From Pandoraea cepalis (GTDB taxonomy: Bacteria; Pseudomonadota; Gammaproteobacteria; Burkholderiales; Burkholderiaceae), in the NCBI RefSeq assembly GCF_902459665.1, contig NZ_CABPSL010000010.1, positions 105,991-169,990 of the forward strand: a stretch of DNA of 64,000 bases, given 5' to 3'. The notes beneath the pieces were generated by a model. The model saw nothing but the letters and a program-made list of their open reading frames with translations, did no database searches and had not been told where the DNA came from. The translations under genes were made by a program, and so were the position numbers. This document shows positions 26,532 through 36,738 of this stretch, in pieces. How positions within the stretch are numbered: the stretch's first letter is position 1; each line of letters begins with the position of its first letter.

Positions 26532-27416
26532 TCAGGACCGATTGAGCGCGATGACGCGCCCGGACGCATCGAACCAGACGGCGCCGTTGCCCAGCATCAC
26601 GCCCTGATCGCGCGCGAACATCAGGCGCGGCACGGCCGCGCCGATGGTGCGCACATAACCGTCGGTGAATATCTCGTTGTAGCGCGCGAGCAGCGATTTC
26701 GGGTTCCGAAGCATCATCGTCTTGCCGCGCAACGACACGCGCAACGGATAGCGAATCGATTGCGCAACGACGTCGCGCCGGTCGTCGAGAACCCCCTTGC
26801 GGAACTGCATGGCCGCACGATTGACCGTTTCGTCGTCGTCCACGCCGGCAACGCCGTAGAGGTGATCGAGCTTACCGTTCTGAACGCCGGCGAGCGCCAG
26901 CTCGAACGGCACCGAGCGCCCATTGCGAAGATCCTTCCATTGACCGGAAATGACCTCGCAACTGGACGACACACCGCGTTGGCGGTCAACCTCGTCGTTG
27001 GCGGCGAAATCGCCGTCGAAGGTCGCTCGCGGCATGCCGCCCGCGTCGAACTCGGTCAGATGCAGGCGCGACTTGTTCTCCAGCTTGCCCGTGAGGTACG
27101 TGTCGCCCAGCGACGAGGCATTGGCATAACGGCCTTCGAGCTTGCCGCCGAACGACGGACGCAGCACGAGCCGCAACGGATTGCGCTCGCCGAGCTGGCC
27201 GGTGTAGGTCATCACACGGTTTGCGACGTCGCGGCCGGCGGGGTCGCAATCGGCACGCGCCATCGCGGGCGCGAAGGCGGCCGACAACAGGGTCAGAGCG
27301 CTCAGGCTGACGGCGACGAAACGTCGGGCCGCAAGGCGAGCGCGCGGGGGCGAGACACGCCGGGAAATCTTCAGGGAGTCTCGGACACAATGGGCGTCCG
27401 GGGCGTCAAAAATCAT
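26532..27416 (-). CDS. Exported protein of unknown function inside the molybdenum cofactor cluster
   Basis: 294 residues if the ATG at 27416 is used. A basic N-terminal region (about 1-30) leads into a hydrophobic segment (about 33-50) and an Ala-x-Ala cleavage-type site (AMARA, about 51-55), so it is probably exported to the periplasm. The mature part has a Cys early on (CDPAG) and one near CEVISGQW, perhaps forming a disulphide, then a C-terminal segment around YNEIFTDGYVRTIG. I do not recognise a family. It sits between moaA and mobA with gaps of 67 and 40 bases on the same strand, so it is probably co-transcribed with cofactor genes although nothing in it points to molybdenum. Confidence 0.75.
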   Translation of the reverse strand: MIFDAPDAHCVRDSLKISRRVSPPRARLAARRFVAVSLSALTLLSAAFAPAMARADCDPAGRDVANRVMTYTGQLGERNPLRLVLRPSFGGKLEGRYANASSLGDTYLTGKLENKSRLHLTEFDAGGMPRATFDGDFAANDEVDRQRGVSSSCEVISGQWKDLRNGRSVPFELALAGVQNGKLDHLYGVAGVDDDETVNRAAMQFRKGVLDDRRDVVAQSIRYPLRVSLRGKTMMLRNPKSLLARYNEIFTDGYVRTIGAAVPRLMFARDQGVMLGNGAVWFDASGRVIALNRS

Positions 27417-27483
27417 GAGTCGAGTGAGAGTTCGATATTACGAAAGTGTGCGGACGAGCGGACGGGCACCGTGCCCGGTCCGT

Positions 27484-28611
27484 TCAACCGCCGATGTAGG
27501 ACATCTCCACTTTCGGGGGGGCGTTTTCGGGCAGACCTGTCGCCGCCGTGCGCAAGGCGGAGTAACGGTCGGTGCGACCCTGCCAGATGTCGCCGATGAC
27601 GGTCGAGATCTGCGCGTCGCTCGCGCCGTTGCGTAGCAGCGTGCGCAGGTCGTAACCGGCGCTCGCGAACAGGCATAGATACAACTTGCCTTCCGTAGAC
27701 AGGCGTGCGCGCGAACAAGTGCCGCAAAAAGCGCGCGTGACCGATGAAATGACACCGACTTCGCCGCCACCGTCGCGATACTGCCAACGCTGGGCCGTCT
27801 CGCCGGGATAGTTCGGCTCGAGCGCCTCGAGCGGCAAGGCCTCGTTCAGCCGGGCGATGACGTCGGCCGACGGCAGCACTTCGTCCATCCGCCAGCCGTT
27901 CGACGTGCCGACGTCCATGTACTCGATGAACCGCAACATCACGCCGCTGCCGTGAAAATGCCGCGCCATGGGCACGATGTCGCCATCGTTGGTGCCGCGT
28001 TTGACGACCATGTTGACCTTGACCGGGCCCAGACCGACGCGTTGGGCTTGCGCAATGCCTTCCAGCACTGTGTCGACCGGAAAGTCGACATCGTTCATCT
28101 GCCGGAAAATCGTATCGTCGAGGCTATCCAGGCTGACCGTCACGCGCGTGAGCCCGGCATCCTTGAGCGATTGCGCCCGGCGCGCCAGCAGCGACCCGTT
28201 GGTGGTGAGCGTGATGTCGAGCGGTTTGCCCGACGGTGTGCGCAGGCGGGCGAGCATCTCGATCAGACGCTCGATGTGCTTGCGCAACAGCGGCTCGCCT
28301 CCCGTGAGGCGCAGCTTCTCCACGCCATGGTCGACGAACAGGCGCGCGGCCCGCTCGATTTCTTCGAACGACAGCAGGGAGGATTGCGGGAGGAATGCAT
28401 AGTCCTTGCCGAACACGTCCTTCGGCATGCAGTAGACACAACGGAAGTTGCAACGATCCGTCACCGAGATTCGCAGGTCGTGCAGTGGCCGCGCCAGCGC
28501 ATCTTCGAGATGGCCGGTGGCAGCGCGCACTTGCGCGGGCGCTTGCGGGGAATACGTCGCATAACGCGCGTCGCTACGCAGATCGGTAAGTCGGATGATC
28601 GTTTCGGTCAT
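27484..28611 (-). CDS. moaA: GTP 3',8-cyclase MoaA (radical SAM)
   Basis: 375 residues. The radical SAM cluster motif CNFRCVYC (about residues 53-60), the GGEPLL segment (about 103-108) and the C-terminal second-cluster cysteines (CGTCSRAR and a later Cys in LYLCLFA) are all present, as is the terminal Gly-Gly. MoaA starts molybdenum cofactor synthesis by converting GTP to the cyclic intermediate used by MoaC. It heads the run moaA - unknown - mobA - moeA. Confidence 0.97.
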   Translation of the reverse strand: MTETIIRLTDLRSDARYATYSPQAPAQVRAATGHLEDALARPLHDLRISVTDRCNFRCVYCMPKDVFGKDYAFLPQSSLLSFEEIERAARLFVDHGVEKLRLTGGEPLLRKHIERLIEMLARLRTPSGKPLDITLTTNGSLLARRAQSLKDAGLTRVTVSLDSLDDTIFRQMNDVDFPVDTVLEGIAQAQRVGLGPVKVNMVVKRGTNDGDIVPMARHFHGSGVMLRFIEYMDVGTSNGWRMDEVLPSADVIARLNEALPLEALEPNYPGETAQRWQYRDGGGEVGVISSVTRAFCGTCSRARLSTEGKLYLCLFASAGYDLRTLLRNGASDAQISTVIGDIWQGRTDRYSALRTAATGLPENAPPKVEMSYIGG

Positions 28612-28812
28612 GGTGGGGCCTTGGCTTGCGTCTCCATTCTAACGAATTGGCCTGTTGGCCGCCGACGCCAACGAAATAAGCATCGGATATCGGGACCCAG
28701 GCATTCGCTGCGGGACGTCAAACCCGTTCTGAGCGTCACGATACGGGGCGGGCCGGGCGAGCACAAGTCGGGACAACGTGGGGTCGCAAGGCGAAAAGCG
28801 ATCCCCAATGGC

Positions 28813-28838
28813 AAAAAAGGAGGCCGAAGCCTCCTTTT
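28813..28838. terminator. Intrinsic terminator between rne and moaA
   Basis: GGAGGC-CGAA-GCCTCC stem-loop flanked by AAAAAA and TTTT, so it can act in both directions; on the minus strand it ends rne before the moaA promoter region. The rest of the 297-base gap shows no gene. Confidence 0.85.
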
Positions 28839-28908
28839 CCAACATCACGTCAGGCGGATGGTCGCCAGCGGAACGGGTGCCGCCGCCTGAGCGTCACGCT
28901 ATGGCACG

Positions 28909-31900
28909 TTAGGCCACGTGATCCGACGAGCCGCGCGTTTCCACTTGCTCCATCGGGTCACTGCTGGCCGGCGTGGACGGACGGCGCTCGCGCGGCACAT
29001 GCGGTGCCGGTGCAGCTTGCGCTGCGGCCTCCTTGGCGGCGCGGTGCTTGTCGGCGTCCGTGTGGACCCAGACCAGACCCACACTTGCGAGCGACGACTC
29101 CAGCTCGGTGCTTTCCAGCGCGGGCGCTACGGCGGCCGGGGCCGGCCGAGTCGTCGCGACTTCCGTCGCGGCAACGGTGGCTACCGCTGCGGTCGGTGCG
29201 GTCGGTGCCGGCGTTTGCACCGGCTTCGCCGTTTCGACCATCTCCACCGGCGTCGACGGTGCGGCGGGTGCCGTCGGCGCGGGGCTGACGTCCGCCGGGG
29301 TGCTGGCAATGGCTGCCGTGGCGGCGATCTCGGTCAGGGCCTCGGCCGGGACGGCAGGCTGCGCCGGGATCGGCGTGGCGGCAGGCAACGGCGCGCTGAC
29401 CGGCGGGACCACCGGTGCGGCGACTTCCACTGCAGGCAGCGGTGCCACGTTGACCGGGGCGATCGGTTCGGCGATGACCGGCGACGAGACTTCCGGCAGC
29501 GCGAACGGCGCGGCTTCGGTCACGCGTGCCACGGGGACTTCCGCCGGCTCGACGTGAACCGGGGCGGGCGTCGATTCGACCTGCACCGTCGGCACATCGG
29601 CCGCCGTGACAGTCTCTGCCGCAATGACGGGCGCTGCCGCACGAGCCGGGACATCGATCGCCGTGGTGTCGACGGCTTCGTGCGTCAATACCGGGGCGTG
29701 GACACCTTCCTCGCCGGTCGATGTTGCGTCTTCGGCCTGATCGCCTTCGCCATGGAGTTGCTGCTCATTGGCCTCACGCTCGCGACGGCCACCGCGGCGA
29801 CCGCGACGACGGCTGCGGCGGCGCTCTTCACCCCCTTGCTCGCCTTCCTCGCCCGCGAGAAGCGGTGCGCCTTCGACCTGCGCCGTCAGACGATCCTGTT
29901 CGAGATCTTCCTGCTCTGCGACGAGCGGGGCGGCTTGGGCGACGCGTTGCGGCGTGGCTTGCTGGCCGTCTTCCCCTTCGGGCTGACGACGATCACGACG
30001 CTCGTTGCGGTCGCGACGATTGCCGCGTTCGCGACCTTCGCGCGGCTCGCGACCTTCCTCGGCACGCACGTCCTGAGCCGGCTGACGCGGCTGCGCTTCG
30101 TCGCGCTCACGCTTGTCACGGCCTTCCTGACGCTCGTTGCGATCACCGCGTTCGCTGCGCTCGGCACGTTCCGGACGGGCGGCGCGGCCTTCACGGCCCT
30201 CGCGACCCTCACGGCCCTCACGCGCCGGTTGGCCGGCGTTGTCCTTGCCGGACTTGCTGTCGTCGCGAGCATTGCCACGACGATTGCGGTTTTGCTGATG
30301 CGGACGTTCGTGGCGCTCGCGCGGCGGACGAACGTTAGGCTTGGCCGGTTCTTCGACCTGAACCGGTGCCGGGGCCGCAGGCTCGAGACCCAGCAGGCGC
30401 TTCACGAAGCCGATGAAGCCACCGCTGCGTGCGGGGGCTGCGGGCGCGGGTACGGTCGCGGCGACGGGGGCAGGACGCGGTTGCGCGGCCGGTGCCGGCT
30501 GTTCAGGCGTAATGCCCTTGACGGCGGCTTCCTGGCGCGGGCGCACGTCTTCCTTCTTCTTGCTGTAAGCCGCCGGATCCTCTTCCAGGGCACGCGCTGC
30601 CTCTTCGGCGAGGACGTAGCTGGCCCTCGGGGTATCCAGACGCGGATCGTCGAAACGCAGGCGCTCGAGCTTGTAGTGCGGCGTTTCGAGATGCTTGTTC
30701 GGGATCAGCAGCACGCCGACCTTGAAGCGTGCCTCGATCTTGTTGATTTCCTGGCGCTTTTCGTTGAGCAGGAACGCGGAGACTTCGACCGGGACCTGGC
30801 AGTGGATGGCTGCCGTGTGCTCCTTCATCGCCTCTTCCTGGATGATGCGCAGGACTTGCAGGGCCGACGATTCAGCGTCGCGGATGTGGCCGGTGCCATT
30901 GCAGCGCGGGCAGGTCACGTGCGTGCCTTCCGACAGCGACGGACGCAGGCGCTGGCGCGACAGTTCCATCAAGCCGAAACGCGAGATCTTGCCCATCTGG
31001 ACGCGTGCGCGATCGTGCTTGAGCGAGTCCTTCACACGTTGTTCGACTTCACGCTGGCTCTTGGCCGACTCCATGTCGATGAAGTCGATCACGATCAGGC
31101 CGCCCAGGTCGCGCAGACGCAGCTGGCGCGCCACTTCATCGGCCGCTTCCAGGTTGGTGCGAAGCGCCGTTTCCTCGATGTCGGCGCCCTTGGTGGCGCG
31201 CGCCGAGTTCACGTCGATCGACACGAGCGCTTCGGTGTGATCGATCACGATCGCGCCGCCCGAAGGCAGCGGCACTTGGCGTGCGTACGCCGTTTCGATC
31301 TGATACTCGATCTGGAAACGCGAGAATAGCGGCACGTCGTCGCGATATTGCTTCACGCGATTGAGGTGATCGGGCATGACCACCTGCATGAAGTTACGCG
31401 CTTGCTCGGAGATTTCTTCCGTATCGATGAGGATTTCACCGATATCGGGTTGGAAATAATCGCGGATGGCGCGAATGACGAGGCTCGACTCGAGATAGAT
31501 CAGCGCCGAGTCGCGCGGCAGTTCGATGTTGGTGGCGGCGCCTTCGACGGCGCGCCAGAGTTGCAGCAGGTAGTTCAAGTCCCACTGCAGCTCTTCGGCC
31601 GAGCGGCCGATGCCTGCGGTGCGGGCGATGATGCTCATGCCTTCCGGCAGTTCGAGCTGACCCATCGTCTCGCGCAGTTCCTGACGGTCTTCGCCCTCGA
31701 TGCGGCGCGACACGCCACCGCCACGCGGGTTGTTCGGCATCAGCACGAGGTAGCGGCCGGCCAGCGAGATGAAGGTCGTGAGGGCGGCGCCCTTGTTGCC
31801 GCGCTCTTCCTTTTCGACCTGAACGATGAGTTCCTGGCCTTCGGAGAGGGCGTCCTGGATGCGCGCATTGCGCACATCGGCACCCTCGCGGAAGTACGCG

Positions 31901-32124
31901 CGGGCGACTTCCTTGAACGGCAGGAAGCCGTGACGGCCTTCGCCGTAGTTGACGAAGCAGGCTTCGAGGGAGGGTTCGATACGGGTAATAATACCCTTGT
32001 AGATATTGCCTTTGCGCTGTTCGCGGCCGGCCGTCTCGATATCGATATCGATGAGTTTCTGCCCATCGACAATTGCCACGCGCAGTTCTTCCTGCTGCGT
32101 GGCGTTGAACAACATGCGTTTCAT
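28909..32124 (-). CDS. rne: Ribonuclease E
   Basis: 1071 residues from ATG 32124, which has GGGAG eight bases upstream. The catalytic half holds an S1 domain (about 35-120), the metal-binding aspartates in VSIDVNSA and LIVIDFIDM (about 300 and 345) and the zinc-link CPRCNGTGH (about 400). The C-terminal half is disordered: Arg/Glu-rich with a tandem EGR repeat, then long Ala/Pro/Val-rich stretches, as expected of the degradosome scaffold, although its partners cannot be read. RNase E starts mRNA decay and processes rRNA and tRNA. It is divergent from rluC as in E. coli, with a long leader. Confidence 0.97.
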   Translation of the reverse strand: MKRMLFNATQQEELRVAIVDGQKLIDIDIETAGREQRKGNIYKGIITRIEPSLEACFVNYGEGRHGFLPFKEVARAYFREGADVRNARIQDALSEGQELIVQVEKEERGNKGAALTTFISLAGRYLVLMPNNPRGGGVSRRIEGEDRQELRETMGQLELPEGMSIIARTAGIGRSAEELQWDLNYLLQLWRAVEGAATNIELPRDSALIYLESSLVIRAIRDYFQPDIGEILIDTEEISEQARNFMQVVMPDHLNRVKQYRDDVPLFSRFQIEYQIETAYARQVPLPSGGAIVIDHTEALVSIDVNSARATKGADIEETALRTNLEAADEVARQLRLRDLGGLIVIDFIDMESAKSQREVEQRVKDSLKHDRARVQMGKISRFGLMELSRQRLRPSLSEGTHVTCPRCNGTGHIRDAESSALQVLRIIQEEAMKEHTAAIHCQVPVEVSAFLLNEKRQEINKIEARFKVGVLLIPNKHLETPHYKLERLRFDDPRLDTPRASYVLAEEAARALEEDPAAYSKKKEDVRPRQEAAVKGITPEQPAPAAQPRPAPVAATVPAPAAPARSGGFIGFVKRLLGLEPAAPAPVQVEEPAKPNVRPPRERHERPHQQNRNRRGNARDDSKSGKDNAGQPAREGREGREGREGRAARPERAERSERGDRNERQEGRDKRERDEAQPRQPAQDVRAEEGREPREGRERGNRRDRNERRDRRQPEGEDGQQATPQRVAQAAPLVAEQEDLEQDRLTAQVEGAPLLAGEEGEQGGEERRRSRRRGRRGGRREREANEQQLHGEGDQAEDATSTGEEGVHAPVLTHEAVDTTAIDVPARAAAPVIAAETVTAADVPTVQVESTPAPVHVEPAEVPVARVTEAAPFALPEVSSPVIAEPIAPVNVAPLPAVEVAAPVVPPVSAPLPAATPIPAQPAVPAEALTEIAATAAIASTPADVSPAPTAPAAPSTPVEMVETAKPVQTPAPTAPTAAVATVAATEVATTRPAPAAVAPALESTELESSLASVGLVWVHTDADKHRAAKEAAAQAAPAPHVPRERRPSTPASSDPMEQVETRGSSDHVA

Positions 32125-32745
32125 GAAAACGACTCCCACCCGCCGCAGTTGCCAATGTGCAGTGCGTCGGGCACGTATCACTCGAGTTATCCAACACGCG
32201 AGGTTCGAGCCGGGAGTGGAAGAATTGCCGGGGGGTCCGGGCGATGAGGCCAACGGACGCAATGGCGCCAGCGAATACGTTATCGCGCTCACCCGGATCC
32301 GCCGAGGCACCGGAAAATTCCGGCCCGGCGCGGATCACTTCGGGCTTGCAGTCCCTACCAAGAGATACTGGACGAGAAACTTCATCAGCGTTTTCTCGGG
32401 GCGCCTGCCGACACTTTTTCTTCTTGTGACGGCGCCTCACCAAGACTCTTGCGCGAACGATACTCAGCAAAGCGATCAGCCCAGACAATCGAACCCGGGC
32501 TGACCACCAAAAAATTCTATAACCACCAACTCTATCCGCATCCCGCGCGCTGCGACCGAAGCGGCCTATGGGCCCACTTCCTGCCGACGCTGCGTGATGT
32601 GCGTGCGCTCGCTGCTCCAGGGTCACCGGACGAGCAGCCTGCCCGGGGTGCAAGTAAAATACCGTTTTGAGGTCAGCACCGACAGAGGTGGGGATTTGGC
32701 ATGATTCCCGCTACCGCCACCTCTGTTGGGCAAATTATATTCATA
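32125..32745. promoter_or_regulatory. Divergent rne / rluC regulatory region and long rne leader
   Basis: 621 bases without a gene. In E. coli the rne leader is several hundred bases long and lets RNase E control its own mRNA; the same layout here suggests the same, by analogy only. A TATAGA box on the minus strand (32516-32521) could be the rne -10, though no good -35 is visible; it would give a leader of about 385 bases. On the plus strand TAAAAT at 32655-32660 may be the rluC -10. Confidence 0.45.
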
Positions 32746-33750
32746 ATGAATGAGTTAGGCAAAAATCGGCAGAAAATGGTTTCGCCGGCGTCTCCGCCGC
32801 AGGTTCGACTGGTCGAAGTCGACGACGGCTCGGCCGGCCAGCGGATCGATAATTTCCTCTTGCGCGAGTGCAAAGGCGTGCCGAAAAGTCACATTTACCG
32901 CATTTTGCGTAGCGGTGAAGTGCGCGTAAACAAAGGAAGAATAGACGCTACCTATCGCCTTGTGCTTGGCGATATCATCCGAATTCCACCGGTTCGCGTT
33001 GCCGCGCCGGCTGCCGAAGCGCCGGCCTACGTTCCCGCCGCCACCTTCCCCGTGTTGTTCGAAGACGATTACCTCATGGCGATCGACAAGCCGGCCGGGG
33101 TGGCGGTGCATGGCGGCAGCGGCGTGTCGTTCGGGGTGATCGAGCAGCTGCGCCGCGCCCTGCCGCACCTGAAGTTTCTCGAGCTGGTGCACCGTCTCGA
33201 CCGAGAAACATCGGGGATCCTGCTGCTCGCGAAAAAGCGCTCGGCGCTGGTCGGCATGCACGAGCAGATCCGGCACAACCGGATGGACAAGCGTTACCTG
33301 GCTTGCGTCACGGGCGAATGGCGGGACCGTCAGCGTGCGGTCAAGGCCCCACTGTATAAGTATGTGACGGCAGAGGGCGAGCGTCGCGTGCGTGTACAGG
33401 AAGACGGTCAGGCATCGCACACCGTATTTCGCATGATGGAGTCGCATCCGCCCTATACGTTGCTCGAAGCGGAACTGAAAACGGGGCGGACCCATCAGAT
33501 TCGCGTTCACCTGGCGCATTGCGGTACGCCGATCGTCGGTGACGACAAGTACGGCGACTTCACGCTGAACAAGACATTGGCCCGTCCCGGCGCCCGTCCC
33601 GGCATCAAGCGGATGTTTCTGCACGCGTGGCGGCTGAAGTTCAACCATCCGGTTTTAGATACGCCGATTGCGTTGGAAGCTGCGTTACCGCCAGAATGTC
33701 AGCAATTTCTGAACCAACTTCGAGGCGCTTCTGCCGATGCCAAGCCCTGA
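32746..33750 (+). CDS. rluC: 23S rRNA pseudouridine synthase RluC
   Basis: About 334 residues. An N-terminal S4 RNA-binding domain (about 20-75, with QRIDNFLLRECKG) is followed by the RluA-type catalytic domain whose nucleophilic Asp is in HRLDRETSG (about 150). RluC modifies U955, U2504 and U2580 of 23S rRNA in E. coli. The start is uncertain: ATG 32701, 32746 and 32776 are in frame; 32701 has the best upstream purine stretch and 32746 the more family-like protein start. Its 3' end overlaps the next gene by 14 bases. Confidence 0.93.
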   Translation: MNELGKNRQKMVSPASPPQVRLVEVDDGSAGQRIDNFLLRECKGVPKSHIYRILRSGEVRVNKGRIDATYRLVLGDIIRIPPVRVAAPAAEAPAYVPAATFPVLFEDDYLMAIDKPAGVAVHGGSGVSFGVIEQLRRALPHLKFLELVHRLDRETSGILLLAKKRSALVGMHEQIRHNRMDKRYLACVTGEWRDRQRAVKAPLYKYVTAEGERRVRVQEDGQASHTVFRMMESHPPYTLLEAELKTGRTHQIRVHLAHCGTPIVGDDKYGDFTLNKTLARPGARPGIKRMFLHAWRLKFNHPVLDTPIALEAALPPECQQFLNQLRGASADAKP

Positions 33751-34399
33751 GTTCGACCTGGTCGTGTTCGACTGGGACGGGACGTTGATGGACTCGACGC
33801 CCACCATTACCCGCTGCATCCAGGCCGCCTGCCGCGATCTGGGGCTGCCCGTGCCGTCCGACGAGATCGCGAGCCACGTGATCGGCCTCGGCCTGCGCGA
33901 TGCCCTGCAAATGGCCGTGCCGTCCCTCGACCCTGCGCACTATCCGCGCCTGTCTGAGCGCTATCGTTTTCATTATTTGATAGGCGACAAGGAGACCGTG
34001 TTGTTCACCGGAATCCGTGAGCTGCTCGAAGCCTTGCGCGCGCGGGGGCGTTTTCTTGCCGTGGCGACGGGCAAGTCGCGTGTCGGTCTGAACCGGGCGC
34101 TCGAAGCCGCCGGGCTGATGCGGATGTTCGACGCAACGCGTTGCGCCGATGAGACATTTTCGAAACCGCATCCGGCCATGCTGCAAGAGCTGACGCGCGA
34201 ACTCGGTCAGGACCTGCGTCGCACGGTCATGATCGGCGATACCACGCACGATTTGCAGATGGCGCACAGTGCCGGAACGTCCGCCGTGGCCGTGGCTTAC
34301 GGCGGTGCGCATCCGCGCGAGCAACTGGTGGCGCTGGAGCCTGCGTATTGCGCCGGGAGCGTGGCCGAGCTGCGCGACTGGCTGCTGGAGCGCGTGTGA
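33737..34399 (+). CDS. HAD-superfamily phosphatase (Gph/PGP-like)
   Basis: 220 residues. HAD motif I FDWDGTLMDS (about 11-20) has both catalytic aspartates, motif II is ATGKS (about 113-117), and the acidic motif IV is GDTTHD (about 170-175). The cap is of the small alpha-helical type found in phosphoglycolate phosphatases. Substrate is not proven. It overlaps rluC by 14 bases and its stop overlaps the GTG of the Rieske gene, so the three are likely translated in a coupled way. Confidence 0.92.
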   Translation: MPSPEFDLVVFDWDGTLMDSTPTITRCIQAACRDLGLPVPSDEIASHVIGLGLRDALQMAVPSLDPAHYPRLSERYRFHYLIGDKETVLFTGIRELLEALRARGRFLAVATGKSRVGLNRALEAAGLMRMFDATRCADETFSKPHPAMLQELTRELGQDLRRTVMIGDTTHDLQMAHSAGTSAVAVAYGGAHPREQLVALEPAYCAGSVAELRDWLLERV

Positions 34400-34812
34400 G
34401 CGAGTCTGTCGTGCCGCTGCCGATCTGCGCGGGCGCTGCGCTCGAGGATGGGGGGCGCGGCGTGCGTTTTGAGGTATGCGTGAGCGGTCGTCGTACCCCG
34501 GCGTTCGTGATTCGCTATGGCGGGCACGTCTATGCCTATCTCAATCAGTGCGCCCACGTGCCGATGGAACTCGACTGGTCTGAGGGGCAGTTCTTCGAAA
34601 CGTCCGGCTTATACTTGATGTGCGCGACGCACGGCGCAACCTATGAGCCCGATACGGGGCATTGCGTTGGTGGCCCGTGTCGCGGCGGTGCGCTGCAGCC
34701 CGTGCACGTGGAGGAGCGCTCGGCTGACCCGAACGGGGGTGATGCCGCTCACACGACCGTCGTCTGGTGGCCCGATGCGTACATCGAAGCGCCCGGACCG
34801 TCGGCAGTCTGA
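34396..34812 (+). CDS. Rieske [2Fe-2S] domain protein
   Basis: 138 residues starting at GTG 34396, which overlaps the preceding stop (GTGA). The two Rieske cluster motifs are CAH (about residues 48-50) and CATH (about 76-79). It resembles the ferredoxin-like Rieske proteins of ring-hydroxylating systems and NirD-like proteins, but no oxygenase or reductase is adjacent. Its role in this rluC-phosphatase-sppA chain is unknown. Confidence 0.88.
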   Translation: MSESVVPLPICAGAALEDGGRGVRFEVCVSGRRTPAFVIRYGGHVYAYLNQCAHVPMELDWSEGQFFETSGLYLMCATHGATYEPDTGHCVGGPCRGGALQPVHVEERSADPNGGDAAHTTVVWWPDAYIEAPGPSAV

Positions 34813-34875
34813 CGATACGACATCCCGGTTTCAATCGCAGTTTTCGCTTTTTACCCAAAGTTCTCTGGATACTTT

Positions 34876-35931
34876 ATGGCTGACGCCCTGCCGCCTGATT
34901 CGCCCCGCACCGAACCTGGTTTTCCTCCGCCCGGTGGGCGGTCGTCGTCGGCAGCGGGGGCCGGCGCGGGCCGCGATCCGGGCGAGGTGAAGCTCTGGGA
35001 GCGCGAAATGCTGGAAAAGGTGTTGATGGCCGGCATTCGCGAGCAACGCGCGTCGCGCCGCTGGAAAATCTTCTTCCGGCTGCTGGCGCTGGCGATCGTC
35101 GCGCTTGTCATCTGGTCGATTTCCGATTTCGATGGCGGTACGGCAACGGTCGGCGCGGGCTCCGGCAAACATACCGCACTGGTCACGCTGAGCGGCGAGA
35201 TCGCGCCCGACGGTCAGGCGAGCGCCCGGAAGATCAACGCGGCGCTCGAATCGGCGTTCGAAGACTCGTCGGCGGCGGGCGTGATTCTACGCATCAACAG
35301 CCCTGGCGGCAGCCCGGTTCAGGCCGGGATGATCTACGACGACATCATGCGTTTGCGGGCGAAGTACCCGAAGAAGCCGCTGTATGTCGTGGTCGAAGAG
35401 ATTTGTGCCTCGGGCGGCTACTACGTTGCGGCGGCCGCCGACAAGATCTACGTCGACAAGGCGAGCATCGTCGGTTCCATCGGCGTGTTGATGGATGGCT
35501 TCGGTTTCACCGGGTTGATGGACAAGCTCGGCATCGAGCGGCGATTGCTGACGGCTGGGCGTAACAAGGGGTTCCTTGACCCGTTCTCGCCGCAGACGGA
35601 TCAACAGAAGACGTATGCCCTCGACATGCTCGAGCAGGTCCATCAGCAGTTCATCGGCGCGGTGAAGAAGGGGCGTGGCAATCGACTGAAGGACGACCCG
35701 GATCTGTTCAGCGGCCTGTTCTGGACGGGCCAGCGTTCAATCGAGCTGGGTTTGTCGGACGGCCTCGGGACGGTCGATTCGGTGGCCCGCGACGTACTCA
35801 AGGCGCCGAATCTCGTCGACTACACCGTCAAGGAAAACTTGCCTGAGCGCGTGGCGCGACGTTTCGGTGCGGCCGTGGGTGCCGCGGCGATGAAGACGAT
35901 GATGATGGGCGCGACCCTCTCGCTCAAGTAA
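34876..35931 (+). CDS. sppA: Signal peptide peptidase SppA, short form (S49 family)
   Basis: 351 residues. A Pro/Gly-rich cytoplasmic N-terminus (1-60) and one membrane segment (about 65-83) lead into a single S49 protease domain. The catalytic pair is probably Ser about 179 (EICASGGYYVA) and Lys about 231 (RNKGFLDPF), 52 residues apart as in Bacillus SppA. It degrades cleaved signal peptides or other membrane peptides with its active site on the outer side of the membrane. It is the last gene of the rluC chain and is followed by a strong terminator. Confidence 0.94.
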   Translation: MADALPPDSPRTEPGFPPPGGRSSSAAGAGAGRDPGEVKLWEREMLEKVLMAGIREQRASRRWKIFFRLLALAIVALVIWSISDFDGGTATVGAGSGKHTALVTLSGEIAPDGQASARKINAALESAFEDSSAAGVILRINSPGGSPVQAGMIYDDIMRLRAKYPKKPLYVVVEEICASGGYYVAAAADKIYVDKASIVGSIGVLMDGFGFTGLMDKLGIERRLLTAGRNKGFLDPFSPQTDQQKTYALDMLEQVHQQFIGAVKKGRGNRLKDDPDLFSGLFWTGQRSIELGLSDGLGTVDSVARDVLKAPNLVDYTVKENLPERVARRFGAAVGAAAMKTMMMGATLSLK

Positions 35932-35965
35932 CGCCGACGCACCGCGGAACGCAAGCACGCAAGCG

Positions 35966-36001
35966 ACAACGCCACGGAAGTTCTCCGTGGCGTTGTCTTT
36001 T
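35966..36001. terminator. Terminator between convergent sppA and tetrapyrrole-methylase genes
   Basis: Perfect 13-bp stem ACAACGCCACGGA / TCCGTGGCGTTGT with a five-base loop, then CTTTT. Confidence 0.85.
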
Positions 36002-36021
36002 GCGGATGCCGATAGCGGGCG

Positions 36022-36738
36022 TTACTGGCCCAGAAATAGGAAAATGGCGGGGCGCTTGTGCAGATCGATACGCGCCTGAGGCCATCCCTGGATCCGATGC
36101 GTGACAATCTGCTCGCCGTCCTGCGTGACGTCGACCGCGACGCACAGCAGCGTGGACGCGTCGCAGGTCTGCAGTAGCGCATCTAGCATGGCCTTGTTGC
36201 GATAGGGCGTCTCGATGAAGATTTGCGTCTGCTTTTCCTTGCGCGAGCGTTGTTCGAGTTCGCGCAAGCGCTTCGCACGATCGGCCGCGTCCGTCGGCAG
36301 GTAGCCGTGGAAGGCGAAACTCTGCCCGTTCAGTCCGCTGGCCATCAAGGCGAGCAGGATCGAACTCGGGCCGACGAACGGCACCACGCGCACCCCTTTC
36401 TCGTGCGCACGTCGCACCAGCAGCGCACCTGGGTCCGCCACGGCCGGGCAGCCGGCCTCCGAGACGAGGCCGCCATCGGCACCGGCAAGCATCGGCGCGA
36501 GGAGCGCATCGATGGCCGCTGCCGGCGTGTTGACGTTCAACTCGCGAATATCGATTTCCTGAATCGGCGTGGACACCCCGACCAATTTGAGGAATGCTCG
36601 CGTGCTCTTGGCCTGCTCGCCGACAAAATACGTCAGGCCGGCCGTCACGTTGCGGACGTCTTCAGGCAATACCGCCGGCAGGCCGCCGCGGGTGTTCGTG
36701 CCAAGCGTATTCGGGATCAGATACAGCGTGCCGCTCAT
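36022..36738 (-). CDS. SAM-dependent methyltransferase, tetrapyrrole methylase (RsmI-like) family
   Basis: 238 residues. Wording such as LYLIPNTLG at the start, VSEAGCPAVADPG (about 93-105) and VVPFVGPSSILLALMASG (about 118-135) matches the RsmI branch of the tetrapyrrole methylase fold, although this group is distinct from true RsmI, which methylates C1402 of 16S rRNA. The substrate is unknown. Its ATG overlaps the maf stop (ATGA), so it depends on maf translation. A hexanucleotide repeat in the maf tail lies just upstream of its start. Confidence 0.88.
   Translation of the reverse strand: MSGTLYLIPNTLGTNTRGGLPAVLPEDVRNVTAGLTYFVGEQAKSTRAFLKLVGVSTPIQEIDIRELNVNTPAAAIDALLAPMLAGADGGLVSEAGCPAVADPGALLVRRAHEKGVRVVPFVGPSSILLALMASGLNGQSFAFHGYLPTDAADRAKRLRELEQRSRKEKQTQIFIETPYRNKAMLDALLQTCDASTLLCVAVDVTQDGEQIVTHRIQGWPQARIDLHKRPAIFLFLGQ

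Noticed and set aside
28918..31329. An 803-residue open frame antisense to rne
   Set aside because: It mirrors the Ala/Arg/Glu codons of the RNase E scaffold; the translation is Arg/Gly/Asp-rich without domains and has no ribosome-binding site. High-GC shadow frame.
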